A program made the translations under genes and the position numbers. A stretch of 21,749 nucleotides of DNA. Origin: a virus. The DNA is taken from the IMG/VR virus record IMGVR_UViG_3300046009_007752, positions 1 to 21,749 of that record. One strand, written 5' to 3'. The notes beneath the pieces were generated by a model, which was given only the letters and a program-made list of their open reading frames with translations, was not told where the DNA came from and did not search any database. Below are positions 1 to 8,068 of the stretch, piece by piece (positions within the stretch are counted from its first letter, which is position 1; the number at the start of each line of letters is the position of its first letter).

Positions 1-1406
1 GCTGGAGTTGGTGAACTTAGATTGCCATTAGCGTCTAACCCCAATATGTATATAGTTATTTCAAAATTGTCTATTTGCGTTTTATTACTATTGAGATAAT
101 TTCCAAAAGTAACATCATTTTTAGTTACGAAAGCTTTAGATATCTTTCCGTATATTCCGGGCATGCTTAAAGATCTAGCCATATAATCTTGCGGAGTAAC
201 TGCTCTATATTGAGTTTGAAACTCTGCCATTGAGTTCTGTCTTAGTTCATCTATAGTGTCTCCATCTCCTCCGCCAGAAGCCGGTTCAGGATTATTTATT
301 GCCACAGTATTACTTCTACTCGTATTGATACCAGTAAAAGTAAATGATTTTGGTATAGTTAATTGATTGGCTAATACATTAGACTGAGCTCCTCCGCCGA
401 CTAAGTAATTAAATGTAATATTTACATTAGTTGGAGCTAATCCATAAGTTTGTGTAGTTACAAAATTCGTAGGATCAAACGCTGTATTTAATTGACTCAA
501 TCCACCGTTTGTCAATCCAACACTAACTGTATTTGGATTTGGTAACAACGCGGTGTCAGCAACTGTATTCATTCCAGGACCAAATTCTATCTCTAAAGTA
601 TCATCAGATTTGAATCTTGTTACGTAACGTCTTTGTGTATAAGTTTTTTGTATAAAATATGGAACTTGATATGCTGTAGAACTGGTATTTGCTACGGGTT
701 GAAGTATATAATCTTGTGCAAGGTAAGGAACTTCGTACCAATTGTTTCCATTAGAGTCCACAGCGCTAATTATGCTTACGATGTTAGCATCGTTAATTAC
801 AACGCTTGGAAATCTTTGAGCCGAACCAAAAGAAAATGTGTGTTGTTTGAGTTGTCCCGATATCGCGTTTGCAGATTTCTTTAATAAAAAGTTAGTTGGA
901 TTATTGTTTGCGTCTACAGTATACACAGAAATTTCTGTCGGATCAGTTGAAGAAGATACAGAAAAATTAACTTTATCTGTAGTGTAAAAATATATCGAAC
1001 TATTAGCACTAGATTGTACTTGCATGCCTTCTGCTATAGTCAACGCGTAGTCAAAATCTGGAATTCTTTGAGATCCGCTAACTTTAAAAGGCACTTGTTG
1101 ATATATATCTAAATTCACAGTGGCCGCAGATATAACTTTGGGACGATAACCCATCATATAGGCTAAAGTGTATAAGTTATTAGGTTGTTTTGCGTATTGT
1201 AAAAAAGTTTCTTGAATTTGATTATCCAAATAAAAAGACAATACATCTCCGATGTACGCAGCCATTTCTATGAACATGCTTCCTGGAGAAGCTTGACTAA
1301 AATCATTATATACAGTAGGATAATAAGATTTAGCGTAAGTTATAAGGTCGTTTTTTAACGAATTAAAGTCCTTATTAATGTACTTTATTTCTTGTTTATT
1401 TGCCAT
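1..1406 (-). CDS. Baseplate wedge protein, gp6/J-like (3' end cut by window edge)
   Basis: The reading frame starts at ATG 1406 and stays open to base 1, so about 468 residues are seen and the C-terminus is missing. The N-terminal part (positions about 1200-1406) encodes a segment with FIEMAAYIGDVLSFYLDNQI and then AYMMGYRPK. I recognise this as typical of gp6/baseplate-J proteins of T4-like phages. The rest is rich in Ser, Thr, Asn and beta-type residues, with a DTIDELRQNSMAEFQTQYRA stretch near base 200-260, also typical of J-like wedge proteins. In the family this protein forms the wedge ring that holds the sheath-baseplate junction. It starts 2 bases after the gp25-like gene, and gp25 and gp6 are physical partners in the wedge. 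No Shine-Dalgarno motif precedes the start. The assignment is by family memory, not by search. Confidence 0.75.
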   Translation of the reverse strand, partial: MANKQEIKYINKDFNSLKNDLITYAKSYYPTVYNDFSQASPGSMFIEMAAYIGDVLSFYLDNQIQETFLQYAKQPNNLYTLAYMMGYRPKVISAATVNLDIYQQVPFKVSGSQRIPDFDYALTIAEGMQVQSSANSSIYFYTTDKVNFSVSSSTDPTEISVYTVDANNNPTNFLLKKSANAISGQLKQHTFSFGSAQRFPSVVINDANIVSIISAVDSNGNNWYEVPYLAQDYILQPVANTSSTAYQVPYFIQKTYTQRRYVTRFKSDDTLEIEFGPGMNTVADTALLPNPNTVSVGLTNGGLSQLNTAFDPTNFVTTQTYGLAPTNVNITFNYLVGGGAQSNVLANQLTIPKSFTFTGINTSRSNTVAINNPEPASGGGDGDTIDELRQNSMAEFQTQYRAVTPQDYMARSLSMPGIYGKISKAFVTKNDVTFGNYLNSNKTQIDNFEITIYILGLDANGNLSSPTP

Positions 1407-1408
1407 CG

Positions 1409-1825
1409 CTATTGTGTGCTTTGCAGTATTACGGATATTGAATCGTCTTGACCTGTATTTTTTATACTATAAGTAAAATATATACTTATCTGATTAAATT
1501 CTGTATTACCATTTAATTTGAATTCAATTATATCTATGGAAGGAAAATAAGATTCTAACTTACTAGTGATACTTTCTTTTATTTCTTCCAAATTCCCTTG
1601 CGTTATTTGACTGAATACTAACGACCTTAATCCAGCTCCAAAATTAGGCGCAAATATGCGTTCCCTTTTATTGGTTAACATGAAATTTATTATGTTGTAT
1701 TTTAATTGCTCCTTTGTTGTGTATACTGGTTTAAACACAGAAGAGTAATTAAATGGAAGAGCTACTCCTATGGAAGTAGAAGGTTTTAAATCAAGTTGAG
1801 ATATTTTTCTAACGTTATACGCCAT
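1409..1825 (-). CDS. gp25-like baseplate wedge protein
   Basis: A 138-residue protein, the usual length for the GPW/gp25 family. The diagnostic core is visible: a conserved run NKRERIFAPNFGAGLRSLVF (about residues 52-71), matching the family pattern R-x-x-x-P-x-F-G-x-G-L-R. It is followed by a helix, then an alternating beta stretch at the C-terminus. In T4 the protein belongs to the wedge core and primes sheath assembly. The start is ATG 1825 with only A/T-rich sequence upstream. The gp6-like gene follows after 2 bases and a small gene precedes it by 1 base, so it is translated as part of a tightly packed late operon. Family members were once called lysozymes, but no catalytic residues are claimed here. 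Confidence 0.9.
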   Translation of the reverse strand: MAYNVRKISQLDLKPSTSIGVALPFNYSSVFKPVYTTKEQLKYNIINFMLTNKRERIFAPNFGAGLRSLVFSQITQGNLEEIKESITSKLESYFPSIDIIEFKLNGNTEFNQISIYFTYSIKNTGQDDSISVILQSTQ

Positions 1826-1826
1826 T

Positions 1827-2336
1827 TTACATAGTTCTGTTTTGTAACATCTTATTCATAAGATCGTTGTAATCTGGTACGGTATTTATTTGCACCATAG
1901 ATATATCAGAACTTGGAATTGCTGTCGAGAGAGTGTCTCTAATGTCTCCAACTTTTACGTTTGTTGGTTGCATAAGATTTATTGGATTAGCGCCCACGTC
2001 ATCTGTAGAGAACGCAAAATCGTCTTGATCTGTCATTGACATGGCAGTTTCTTGAAGTAAATTTTGCAATGGATTGTTTTTATTTAATCCAATATTAGGT
2101 ACGACTGGCTTGGGAACAGAGTTATTTAAAGTCAATGGGGGAGAAAACGAGGAAGCTAATTGTTTACTCAGAGACTCTTTAATATTCTTTTTAGGTTTTA
2201 ATTCAGTAGACTCATTAATGACTCTCTGTCTTTCAAATTGCTCAGCAAGAAGAATTGGGAGCTCTTTTCTTAGCGCATTTATTACTTCTTCTCTAATAAT
2301 TCTTCTTAGTGGATCTATTTTTGACTTTTTTTCCAT
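1827..2336 (-). CDS. Small hypothetical protein of the baseplate operon
   Basis: A 169-residue protein from ATG 2336. A TTG two codons upstream (2342) is also in frame but less likely. I do not recognise the family. The N-terminal third is a charged helix (KIDPLRRIIREEVINALRKE), followed by a long polar, proline-containing and probably disordered region. The last 40 residues are hydrophobic and polar mixed, ending NDLMNKMLQNRTM. It sits between the 569-residue tail protein and gp25 and probably has a structural or assembly role in the baseplate; that is only a context inference. A CATAAATA box lies just upstream at 2347-2354 on the minus strand. It differs by one base from the T4 late promoter box TATAAATA, which is weak evidence in DNA this AT-rich. 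Confidence 0.7.
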   Translation of the reverse strand: MEKKSKIDPLRRIIREEVINALRKELPILLAEQFERQRVINESTELKPKKNIKESLSKQLASSFSPPLTLNNSVPKPVVPNIGLNKNNPLQNLLQETAMSMTDQDDFAFSTDDVGANPINLMQPTNVKVGDIRDTLSTAIPSSDISMVQINTVPDYNDLMNKMLQNRTM

Positions 2337-2363
2337 ATCCAATAAATATTTATGTGTTATTTT

Positions 2364-4073
2364 TTATCTACTATTTAGTGATAAATCTGAGTTTAATTGT
2401 CTTCTAGAGGCGACCATTGCGTCTTGTACTCGCTTTCTTAATCTTTTTCCTCCGCTTAATTTGTTAATAAAGGCATTTAATCCAATCCCGTCAGACTCAT
2501 CTTCGTTACCAGGTGGATCTATAGCAGAATCAAAGTTATCAGAAGGTATTTGTTGAAGCAACGAAGAATCTTCTAAAAATACTGATGCACGGTCAATGGA
2601 TACTTGTGTTTGTCCGTCTATAGATTGGGGTTTAATGGCTCCTATAGATATTAATTTTAATTTTACTTCGTCGTAAATTACACTATCTAACGTAGCAAAT
2701 GTGGGATTTGTATTAACTACCACTGATCCATTACGATCAAGAGCTATGCCGTATCGTCTTACGAATCTTACGGTATCGTCAACAGGTTTTTCTTCTATTA
2801 TAGATAACGTATATTCTCCAAAAGAATTATTTATCGCATTAGTTTTATCTTTAAAATTAGATAAAAACTTGTTTAAATTAGCATTAGCCGATTTTAAGTT
2901 AGCTATAGTAGAATCTAGGTTATTTAAAGTTTCGTCATTTATGTTATCACATGAACTAAAATTTACTCTAATTGTATCTAATCGTTCTAATACTAATTGT
3001 AAATTTATCAATAAGTACTCTACTAAGCTTGCCATATTATTTAATACTATTGATATCTGGTCTATATTGCCTTTAAATTTATCTATATATTTTTTTAATT
3101 TTTCATTGAATGAACTTAATTTTGTTTGTAGTCCAGAAGTAGAAAACATAGCTGGAATAGAAAGCGCCTCTAAAAATTTTGATATTACAGAAAATATTTT
3201 TATAAAAGTTACAGATATAGTTACTATAAATTGAGAAAATCTTATAGAATTTTCTATTATTCCCAATATTTGATATAAAGTTTTACAAGTGTTAGTTATT
3301 GCTGTAAGTAAAGGTATTAATTTTTTTGGATCTGCTATTTTATTAAGCGATTTTATTTGTTCCATTAATAGTGGAGAAGCAGCTGAGAATGCATATACGG
3401 CTAAATCTTGCGGACTGTCTGGTATTGTTTGTATAGACACGCAAATAGATCTTAAATTATCTATTTGATTTTTTAACTTAAGTATTTCTGAATTTGAAGT
3501 TATATTTACGCCTAATGAATTATTTTGTATCGGCAATGATTGTATTAATTCTACCATTTCTGATACAAAATTATTATATAGATTAATTATTACATATATT
3601 TTACCTAATTCTCCATCATTAGTATTAGATGTATTTTTAAGATCTAATAAGTCAGAATATAATTGTTCTACAAGTTGAACGAATGCGGCGTTTGATCCAA
3701 CAGTTACAGCTTCACCATTTTGAGCATAGTAATTATCTATGCTTTTTTGTATTTTATACGCAGTTTTTTGTATTATATATTTATTCTTTTGTAAAGATGA
3801 GCTTCCAGAGGGCGGAGGTTGTTTATCTGGATCGAATCCTCTATAATTAGTTGTCTGTTGACTTACGAAATTTAATATTGAACATACATCTGTAGAAGCT
3901 ACTACTTCTAATATTTTTATTACGCCTTTATCTGATATAGTTTGTTTTATATTATTTATGTTAACCGATGATCCTGTCAAAGAGTTTTTACCTTCAAATA
4001 TTTCTACTGACTTTGATCTATAATCGATCACTTTTTTTTGTATATTTTTTATAGCAATCTCTAAATTAGCCAT
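2364..4073 (-). CDS. Large helical tail/baseplate protein, function unknown
   Basis: A 569-residue protein with no family I can name. It is almost entirely helical in appearance. A basic N-terminal helix is followed by long stretches of Leu/Ile/Asn heptad-like sequence, and by a strongly hydrophobic region at about residues 250-310 (for example QFIVTISVTFIKIFSVISKF) with two possible membrane or core helices. Further coiled-coil-like segments lie at about 320-430. The C-terminal third contains VDDTVRFVRRYGIALDRNGS and a basic tail. The start ATG 4073 overlaps the stop of the spike-like gene by one base (TAATG), so translation is probably coupled. The place between spike and gp25 suggests a baseplate hub, tail-tube initiator or tape-measure-related part. 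It could also be a membrane-interacting tail protein; I cannot decide. Confidence 0.75.
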   Translation of the reverse strand: MANLEIAIKNIQKKVIDYRSKSVEIFEGKNSLTGSSVNINNIKQTISDKGVIKILEVVASTDVCSILNFVSQQTTNYRGFDPDKQPPPSGSSSLQKNKYIIQKTAYKIQKSIDNYYAQNGEAVTVGSNAAFVQLVEQLYSDLLDLKNTSNTNDGELGKIYVIINLYNNFVSEMVELIQSLPIQNNSLGVNITSNSEILKLKNQIDNLRSICVSIQTIPDSPQDLAVYAFSAASPLLMEQIKSLNKIADPKKLIPLLTAITNTCKTLYQILGIIENSIRFSQFIVTISVTFIKIFSVISKFLEALSIPAMFSTSGLQTKLSSFNEKLKKYIDKFKGNIDQISIVLNNMASLVEYLLINLQLVLERLDTIRVNFSSCDNINDETLNNLDSTIANLKSANANLNKFLSNFKDKTNAINNSFGEYTLSIIEEKPVDDTVRFVRRYGIALDRNGSVVVNTNPTFATLDSVIYDEVKLKLISIGAIKPQSIDGQTQVSIDRASVFLEDSSLLQQIPSDNFDSAIDPPGNEDESDGIGLNAFINKLSGGKRLRKRVQDAMVASRRQLNSDLSLNSR

Positions 4074-4492
4074 TATTTTGTGTATGTCGTATTAGATAGC
4101 GTATTATTTAACGACTCTTTAAACTTTTTTATAGCTTTTTCTAAATTCATACCTGCTATTGATATGTTTAACATAGTCGTGTGTATATTACTTGCGTTTG
4201 CTGTTTTTAGTGGTGTTGCTACTCCTAAATCGAGTTCAGATAAAAACTCTCGTAAATATCTTACATAATTTGTCCCAAGCATAACTTGCTGATCTGAATT
4301 AAAACCCAATTGTATTTTTTGAGAGTTTATTATAGTACTAACTTTTGCATCTACATTAAATGTATTTTGAGTTGAAATTCCAACAGATTGTTTACCTAAA
4401 ATAAAAACAGAATCATTTTTAGCAAACAACATCACCCTATCAGAATGTAGTATGATTTGATCGCTTTTATATGGAAATTGTGGTTTATACAT
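4073..4492 (-). CDS. Spike-like baseplate protein (gp5 C-terminal domain analogue)
   Basis: A 139-residue protein. Residues about 8-65 are a run of short beta strands with alternating polar and hydrophobic residues (SDQIILHSDRVMLFAKND, then VFILGKQSVGIST, then NTFNVDAKVST). This is the pattern seen in the beta-prism spike regions of gp5/VgrG-type proteins. Residues from about 75 on are helical (YVRYLREFLSELDLG; LEKAIKKFKESLNN). The start lies inside the end of the OB-fold hub gene with an 8-base overlap. In T4, gp5 carries the OB fold, lysozyme and spike in one chain. Here spike and OB fold appear to be separate chains. The helical tail might anchor the trimer. The assignment rests on strand pattern and position. 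Confidence 0.55.
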   Translation of the reverse strand: MYKPQFPYKSDQIILHSDRVMLFAKNDSVFILGKQSVGISTQNTFNVDAKVSTIINSQKIQLGFNSDQQVMLGTNYVRYLREFLSELDLGVATPLKTANASNIHTTMLNISIAGMNLEKAIKKFKESLNNTLSNTTYTK

Positions 4493-5384
4493 TTAAAGAA
4501 ATTTTGTCTTGTGTGCTAGCGTCAGAATTTGCAGTAATTACAGGAACTTTATCAATGTATATAACTTCTTCTGATTGAGTAGCAATACCTCCGTATGATT
4601 CGAATGGATAATTATTTAACTCAGACATGATAATAACTTGTCCGTTTGTTAGGTATATAGAACTATGATCAGAATTAATGTCTTCTACAGTAGTAGAAAA
4701 TTTATCAGGATTCTTTGATTTACCTTTTTTATTTGCTATTATAGTTATTGGATTACCATTTTCTCCGTAAGAAGACCAAGGATTCTCTGACTTCATTCTA
4801 CTTACAGTAGAACCGAATCTTATTGATTGGCCAAATCTCCCTTCTATTATAGAATCACCTTCAAAAGGCCTTAGACTTTTTATATTATCTAACTCTGTAA
4901 ATGTGTATCCCATTGGAAAATCCTGTGCGCTTCCAGTTTGTTTGTTTGGATAAGAATTATTACCGTTATTTTTTCTTTCAAAATCCGAATAAACTGACAA
5001 ATTTGGAAATACGTTATGATGTACATCTCTCCAAACGTTAAACGGAGGATAATAATATAAATCTTGCTGGGAATAGCTTTCGTTTAGATTTCTACTAGGT
5101 CCAGAAACTATTAAAACTATTTCTCCTATTAGTGGATATTGCTTTACTAGTCCGTATATGGGATAAGCCGGCTTAGATACCGCAGCCGATGATGGCATAT
5201 CGCTAGTAGAATATAATATTTCAAAATTTATTTTACCTATGTCTGAATAATTGCTAAATTCGGGATTTTTGGTTTTACTATCATCAAAATACTCTCCAAG
5301 AACAATATTTTTTACTCTACCAATAACGAAATGATTACCAGCAGAATTTCCTATTGTAGAATCTATCGATTTTGAGAATAGCAT
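4485..5384 (-). CDS. Baseplate hub protein with gp5-like OB fold
   Basis: A 299-residue protein. Residues about 17-100 look like an OB-fold of the gp5/VgrG type: FVIGRVKNIVLGEY, a variable loop, then GLVKQYPLIGEIVLIVSGP. A middle tyrosine-rich segment (QQDLYYYPPFNVWRDVHHNV) follows, then LRPFEGDSIIEGRFGQSIRF at about 172-191, which I remember from structural proteins of marine T4-like phages. The end has QVIIMSEL, another strand pattern of hub proteins. No lysozyme domain is apparent. It sits directly upstream of the spike-like gene and overlaps it by 8 bases, so the two are likely made together and assemble as the central hub. The start ATG 5384 lies three bases after the previous stop, without a Shine-Dalgarno motif. 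Confidence 0.65.
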   Translation of the reverse strand: MLFSKSIDSTIGNSAGNHFVIGRVKNIVLGEYFDDSKTKNPEFSNYSDIGKINFEILYSTSDMPSSAAVSKPAYPIYGLVKQYPLIGEIVLIVSGPSRNLNESYSQQDLYYYPPFNVWRDVHHNVFPNLSVYSDFERKNNGNNSYPNKQTGSAQDFPMGYTFTELDNIKSLRPFEGDSIIEGRFGQSIRFGSTVSRMKSENPWSSYGENGNPITIIANKKGKSKNPDKFSTTVEDINSDHSSIYLTNGQVIIMSELNNYPFESYGGIATQSEEVIYIDKVPVITANSDASTQDKISLNV

Positions 5385-5387
5385 ATA

Positions 5388-5747
5388 TTATTTAGTGTCT
5401 TGACTTGTTGGTAGAGCGGGACTTGTATTTACTTCTCTAAGTAGTTGTTGTATTTCGCTTTCTGATATTAAACTATCTTCCCCTTGATCTTTCTCTTTTG
5501 GCTCTTGAGCTTTACTAATTATTTGAGTTAATTTAACGAGTACTTCATCGTTCTTTAGACTAGAATTTAACAAGTCTTTAACTATGGGAATTATAACTAT
5601 AGCGTCTCCTGTCCCCTCTATGTAACCCAATAACCTTTGTATTTCTGAAGATATTACTTCACTTTGTTTTTTGTGTTGATTGTAGGCTTCCTTCATCATG
5701 TCAGACACCTTCTTCCCAGGAAAAAGCTCTTTATCTTGTATTTCCAT
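5388..5747 (-). CDS. Small helical hypothetical protein
   Basis: A 119-residue protein from ATG 5747. An in-frame TTG at 5774 would add nine residues and give a 4-base overlap with the sigma factor gene. I prefer the ATG because the extension (SVFIYKIN) looks like untranslated A/T-rich leader. The protein is acidic and helical: an N-terminal segment with LFPGKKVSDMMKEAYNQHKK, a central hydrophobic stretch IVIIPIVKDLLNSSL, and a polar tail ending SPALPTSQDTK. I do not recognise a family. It lies between the sigma factor and the hub gene, so it may be an assembly factor or chaperone for the baseplate or a small regulator; nothing in the sequence decides this. Confidence 0.65.
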   Translation of the reverse strand: MEIQDKELFPGKKVSDMMKEAYNQHKKQSEVISSEIQRLLGYIEGTGDAIVIIPIVKDLLNSSLKNDEVLVKLTQIISKAQEPKEKDQGEDSLISESEIQQLLREVNTSPALPTSQDTK

Positions 5748-5770
5748 ATTAATTTTATATATAAATACGC

Positions 5771-6502
5771 TCAATCTACATTTTCTATATAGTAATTAAG
5801 CGTAGACTTATATAGTTTTTTTAGCTTATTTATCACTTTTGTTATCGTATTAGATTGCACATCGTTCATTTCTTTTATGTATATGAATATGGCTTTTTTA
5901 TTAAATACGTTTATTGACTCTCTTCGCTTGAATATTTCCAATAAAGAATACGCAACTTTTAGTTCGTCTTCTATATCGAACATAGTTGGTATCTTTTTTT
6001 CCATTATTTGTATAAAATCATCGAGTAATTTAGATCTATCTAAGTGGGAATCAAACTGATTGTCTACTATCTTTTCGTGAGTTTTTTCAGAGTTATCTAC
6101 TTCGTTAAGTTCTACTTTAGCTACTAGTTTTTTATAGTTTTTTTGGTTATATATTATAAGATATCGCTTAATTATTGTACCAAAATAAGAATACGCTTTT
6201 CCTTTAGATTGATCGTAAAAATGAGCTTTTTGTAACATGAATGATATTAGCTCATATTTTAAATCTTCTATATTGTCTACTTCTGTATAATAGAACTTAA
6301 ATGTGTGTATTATATTTTCCGCTAATTTATATAAAGCGTGATGAATATGAGCATTGTATATCTTATTTCTTTCGTATTCGCTAGTAGCGTCTCTATAGCG
6401 TAAAATAGCTTCCTCAGTCTCTTGAGTAAAATAGTTATTTTTTGTCTTAGGCTTACGCTTTCTAGGTTTACCTTTCTTAGTTAATAATACTTCTTCTTCC
6501 AT
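5771..6502 (-). CDS. gp55-like late-transcription sigma factor
   Basis: A 243-residue protein recognised as the phage late sigma factor family. A basic N-terminus (KKGKPRKRKPKTKNN) is followed by a sigma region 2-like block. That block contains NAHIHHALYKLAENIIHTFK and FYYTEVDNIEDLKYELISFM, then QSKGKAYSYFGTIIKRYLI (about residues 118-136). This resembles region 2 of small sigma-70 proteins: YDQSKGKAYSYF corresponds to the F-x-P-x-x-G-x-A-x-x-Y-F pattern. A C-terminal helical part has NTITKVINKLKKLYKSTLNY, which could be an HTH or the region that contacts a clamp co-activator. In T4, gp55 with gp33 and the gp45 clamp drives transcription of structural genes from TATAAATA boxes. Placement at the head of the baseplate genes fits a late operon that promotes its own class. 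Confidence 0.8.
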   Translation of the reverse strand: MEEEVLLTKKGKPRKRKPKTKNNYFTQETEEAILRYRDATSEYERNKIYNAHIHHALYKLAENIIHTFKFYYTEVDNIEDLKYELISFMLQKAHFYDQSKGKAYSYFGTIIKRYLIIYNQKNYKKLVAKVELNEVDNSEKTHEKIVDNQFDSHLDRSKLLDDFIQIMEKKIPTMFDIEDELKVAYSLLEIFKRRESINVFNKKAIFIYIKEMNDVQSNTITKVINKLKKLYKSTLNYYIENVD

Positions 6503-6511
6503 GGTGGTATT

Positions 6512-6790
6512 TTATCTTCGTCCAGTGAACGATTGCACTGTTTTTTGTAATTCTTTAATGTTATCAAACAGTGATCTAAGCTCCGGATCGGATTGCACCC
6601 AAATAGTCATATCGATTTTATTGACTAACGCGTTAAAATCATCGAGTAAAAATATTACATCGTTAGTGAATTTAGATTGCTCGTTTAGCATGTTTTCTAG
6701 CTTTACGTTTTTCTTGTAAAGATTGATAATTGCATACGCTATACCTGCTAATATCCACATGCATATAGTAATGATTATTCCTTCGTACAT
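6512..6790 (-). CDS. Small single-pass membrane protein
   Basis: A 92-residue protein. Residues about 4-24 (GIIITICMWILAGIAYAIIN) form one clear membrane helix without a signal-peptidase site. It is followed by the basic stop-transfer residues KK, then a charged, coiled-coil-like region to the end (LENMLNEQSKFTNDVIFLLD; LFDNIKELQKTVQSF). Topology is likely N-terminus out and C-terminus inside, by the positive-inside rule. It lies 1 base after the HD hydrolase gene and 9 bases before the sigma factor gene. A spanin or holin role is possible, but one membrane helix with a long cytoplasmic coil is not the classic form of either. I leave the function open. Confidence 0.65.
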   Translation of the reverse strand: MYEGIIITICMWILAGIAYAIINLYKKNVKLENMLNEQSKFTNDVIFLLDDFNALVNKIDMTIWVQSDPELRSLFDNIKELQKTVQSFTGRR

Positions 6791-6791
6791 A

Positions 6792-7433
6792 TTATTTTGT
6801 ATTTATTTGTGATTCTATTCTTGATGCCATGAGATCCGCTTGGTGTAATATGTACACCATATTTGTTTTTATTTGAAATTCGTTACCATAAGGCATGTAA
6901 TATTGTTTATTTGATTCTTCATATAATCCATCATGCAATTTTATGGCAAGAAATTCCCTTTCATTAATAGCTATACCAAATTCTTGAAGACAGAATAAAG
7001 ATCTATCGGCTATTCTCATGTGAATCATATTAGTATTATACTTATAATACGCGCCTTGTTTTTCTACATGCCACTGAGAATCGTTTTGCAAGTAGAACGG
7101 TTCTTCGTCTGTGCCTAATTTTCCAAGATCATGATTGATGGCACAAAAAACTAATTCTTCTAGCTTATAATCTTTCACTTGATCAAATTTATCCCAAACT
7201 TTGTCTAATACCAAAGAGGCCTTTACAACTCTATTGACATGTTCTAAGTAACCTCCAGGAAAACAATTGTGATGACTTAGTTTTGAAGAAGCGGGAGCAG
7301 TTGTTAATACAAGCTCTCTACCCTTATATAAATTTAATAATTGTTCTTTTCTGGGAGATTGGATGTACGAATTAATGTATCCATAAAACTCTTCTAAATT
7401 TTTTAAAATTTGATCTTCTGATAATTTTTTCAT
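6792..7433 (-). CDS. HD-domain metal-dependent phosphohydrolase
   Basis: A 213-residue protein with the HD superfamily metal ligands in order: H54-H55 followed by G60-G61, H65 (GGYLEHVNRV), the H101-D102 doublet (AINHDLGKLG), H167-D168 (IKLHDG) and the closing D200 (LHQADLMASR). This arrangement is typical of nucleotide-directed HD phosphohydrolases. In phages such proteins are thought to act on nucleotides or on cyclic or modified nucleotides, possibly 5'-deoxynucleotides for the nucleotide pool. The substrate cannot be read from the sequence. It is co-transcribed with a glutaredoxin-like gene 18 bases upstream, so both may support nucleotide metabolism, since glutaredoxin reduces ribonucleotide reductase. 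An anti-defence role, such as cleaving signalling nucleotides, is an alternative without evidence here. Confidence 0.8.
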   Translation of the reverse strand: MKKLSEDQILKNLEEFYGYINSYIQSPRKEQLLNLYKGRELVLTTAPASSKLSHHNCFPGGYLEHVNRVVKASLVLDKVWDKFDQVKDYKLEELVFCAINHDLGKLGTDEEPFYLQNDSQWHVEKQGAYYKYNTNMIHMRIADRSLFCLQEFGIAINEREFLAIKLHDGLYEESNKQYYMPYGNEFQIKTNMVYILHQADLMASRIESQINTK

Positions 7434-7451
7434 TGTTTATAACTTTTGTTA

Positions 7452-7826
7452 TTATGAATTTAATAATTTTAATGTAGTTTGGACAATTAACTCTTTGGTG
7501 TACACAGAATGAATAGTTACATTTGTTGTTTCGCACGGCATGCCATTATTTAATTCGTAAGGTCCTGACCACACCATATACCTAGATCCAAGCTGGTCGT
7601 ACCTATCAACTGCATACACAATGTCTAAGTTAGCTATAATTCCGTGTTCGTATATTTCAACTACAGGATATAACTCGCATCCAAATTTATCTTCTATGTA
7701 ATCACAAGTATTTGTGTAGCTTTCACACTGTATTTCTTGAAAGTTAACTATAGTTATTAATTTTTCTTTAACGTATTTACACACTTTACATCCAGATAAA
7801 GTGTACAACGTAACAGATTTACTCAT
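7452..7826 (-). CDS. Glutaredoxin/thioredoxin-fold protein with C-terminal extension
   Basis: A 124-residue protein. The N-terminal SVTLYTLSGCKVCKYVKEKL shows beta1, the CxxC active site (C13-K-V-C16) and helix 1. The redox-fold cis-proline is at residue 54 (ELYPVVEIY), as expected for glutaredoxins. The G-x-x-D motif that helps bind glutathione is not obvious. Residues about 72-110 (RYDQLGSRYMVWSGPYELNN) are an extra segment not found in ordinary glutaredoxins, and extra cysteines occur at 34, 41 and 50. T4 NrdC provides electrons to ribonucleotide reductase, and this could be an analogue; no reductase lies in the window. The gene starts inside the stop codon of the 59-residue gene (ATGA), which indicates coupled translation. 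Confidence 0.75.
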   Translation of the reverse strand: MSKSVTLYTLSGCKVCKYVKEKLITIVNFQEIQCESYTNTCDYIEDKFGCELYPVVEIYEHGIIANLDIVYAVDRYDQLGSRYMVWSGPYELNNGMPCETTNVTIHSVYTKELIVQTTLKLLNS

Positions 7827-8002
7827 ATTAATTTTTCTTTTATCAATTCAGCCCTAAAGTCTTTATCTATAGAAGTTATGAATTCTATCCAAATATGTTT
7901 TTCTAATTCGTTAAAATCTAAAAAATTATCGTCCAAAAAAGCATATATTAAATTAATATCATCTTCTGTTATATTGTCTATATCTATATTATCTATATTC
8001 AT
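7823..8002 (-). CDS. 59-residue acidic protein, first gene of the late operon
   Basis: A small frame from ATG 8002 to TGA 7823, 59 residues, very acidic. It begins MNIDNIDIDNITEDDINLIY, with an Asn-Ile-Asp repeat, and continues as a helical segment (DFNELEKHIWIEFITSIDKD) with a basic end (ELIKEKLI). I see no family. It is supported as a gene by its exact ATGA overlap with the glutaredoxin-like gene and by filling the stretch up to the divergent control region. Alternative: a leader region whose reading frame only helps couple translation. Its acidic charge resembles DNA-mimic or regulator proteins, but that is speculation. Confidence 0.6.
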   Translation of the reverse strand: MNIDNIDIDNITEDDINLIYAFLDDNFLDFNELEKHIWIEFITSIDKDFRAELIKEKLI

Positions 8003-8049
8003 TTAATACTTATTATAATATATATAGCTATGCTGTCAGCTGTTTCCCC

Positions 8050-8064
8050 CCTGAGTAACTCAGG
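8050..8064. repeat. Perfect palindrome CCTGAGTAACTCAGG
   Basis: Seven-base arms (CCTGAGT and ACTCAGG) around one central base, preceded by a C tract and followed by an A6 tract. It is GC-rich in an otherwise A/T-rich spacer. As RNA it could form a 6-bp hairpin with a TAA loop. As DNA it has the dyad symmetry of an operator. It is not followed by U residues on the plus strand, so it is not an ordinary terminator in that direction. Read on the minus strand it is preceded by T6 and followed by G and A residues, again not a terminator. Confidence 0.6.
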
Positions 8065-8068
8065 AAAA

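Noticed and set aside
2347-2354. CATAAATA on the minus strand as a T4-type late promoter
   Set aside because: One mismatch to the box in very AT-rich DNA is expected often by chance, and it falls inside a tightly packed operon. Kept only as a remark in the gene entry.
2074-3234. Long plus-strand open frames opposite the baseplate genes
   Set aside because: They are antisense to well-supported genes, rich in Ser/Leu/Phe as expected for complements of such DNA, and have no recognisable domain.
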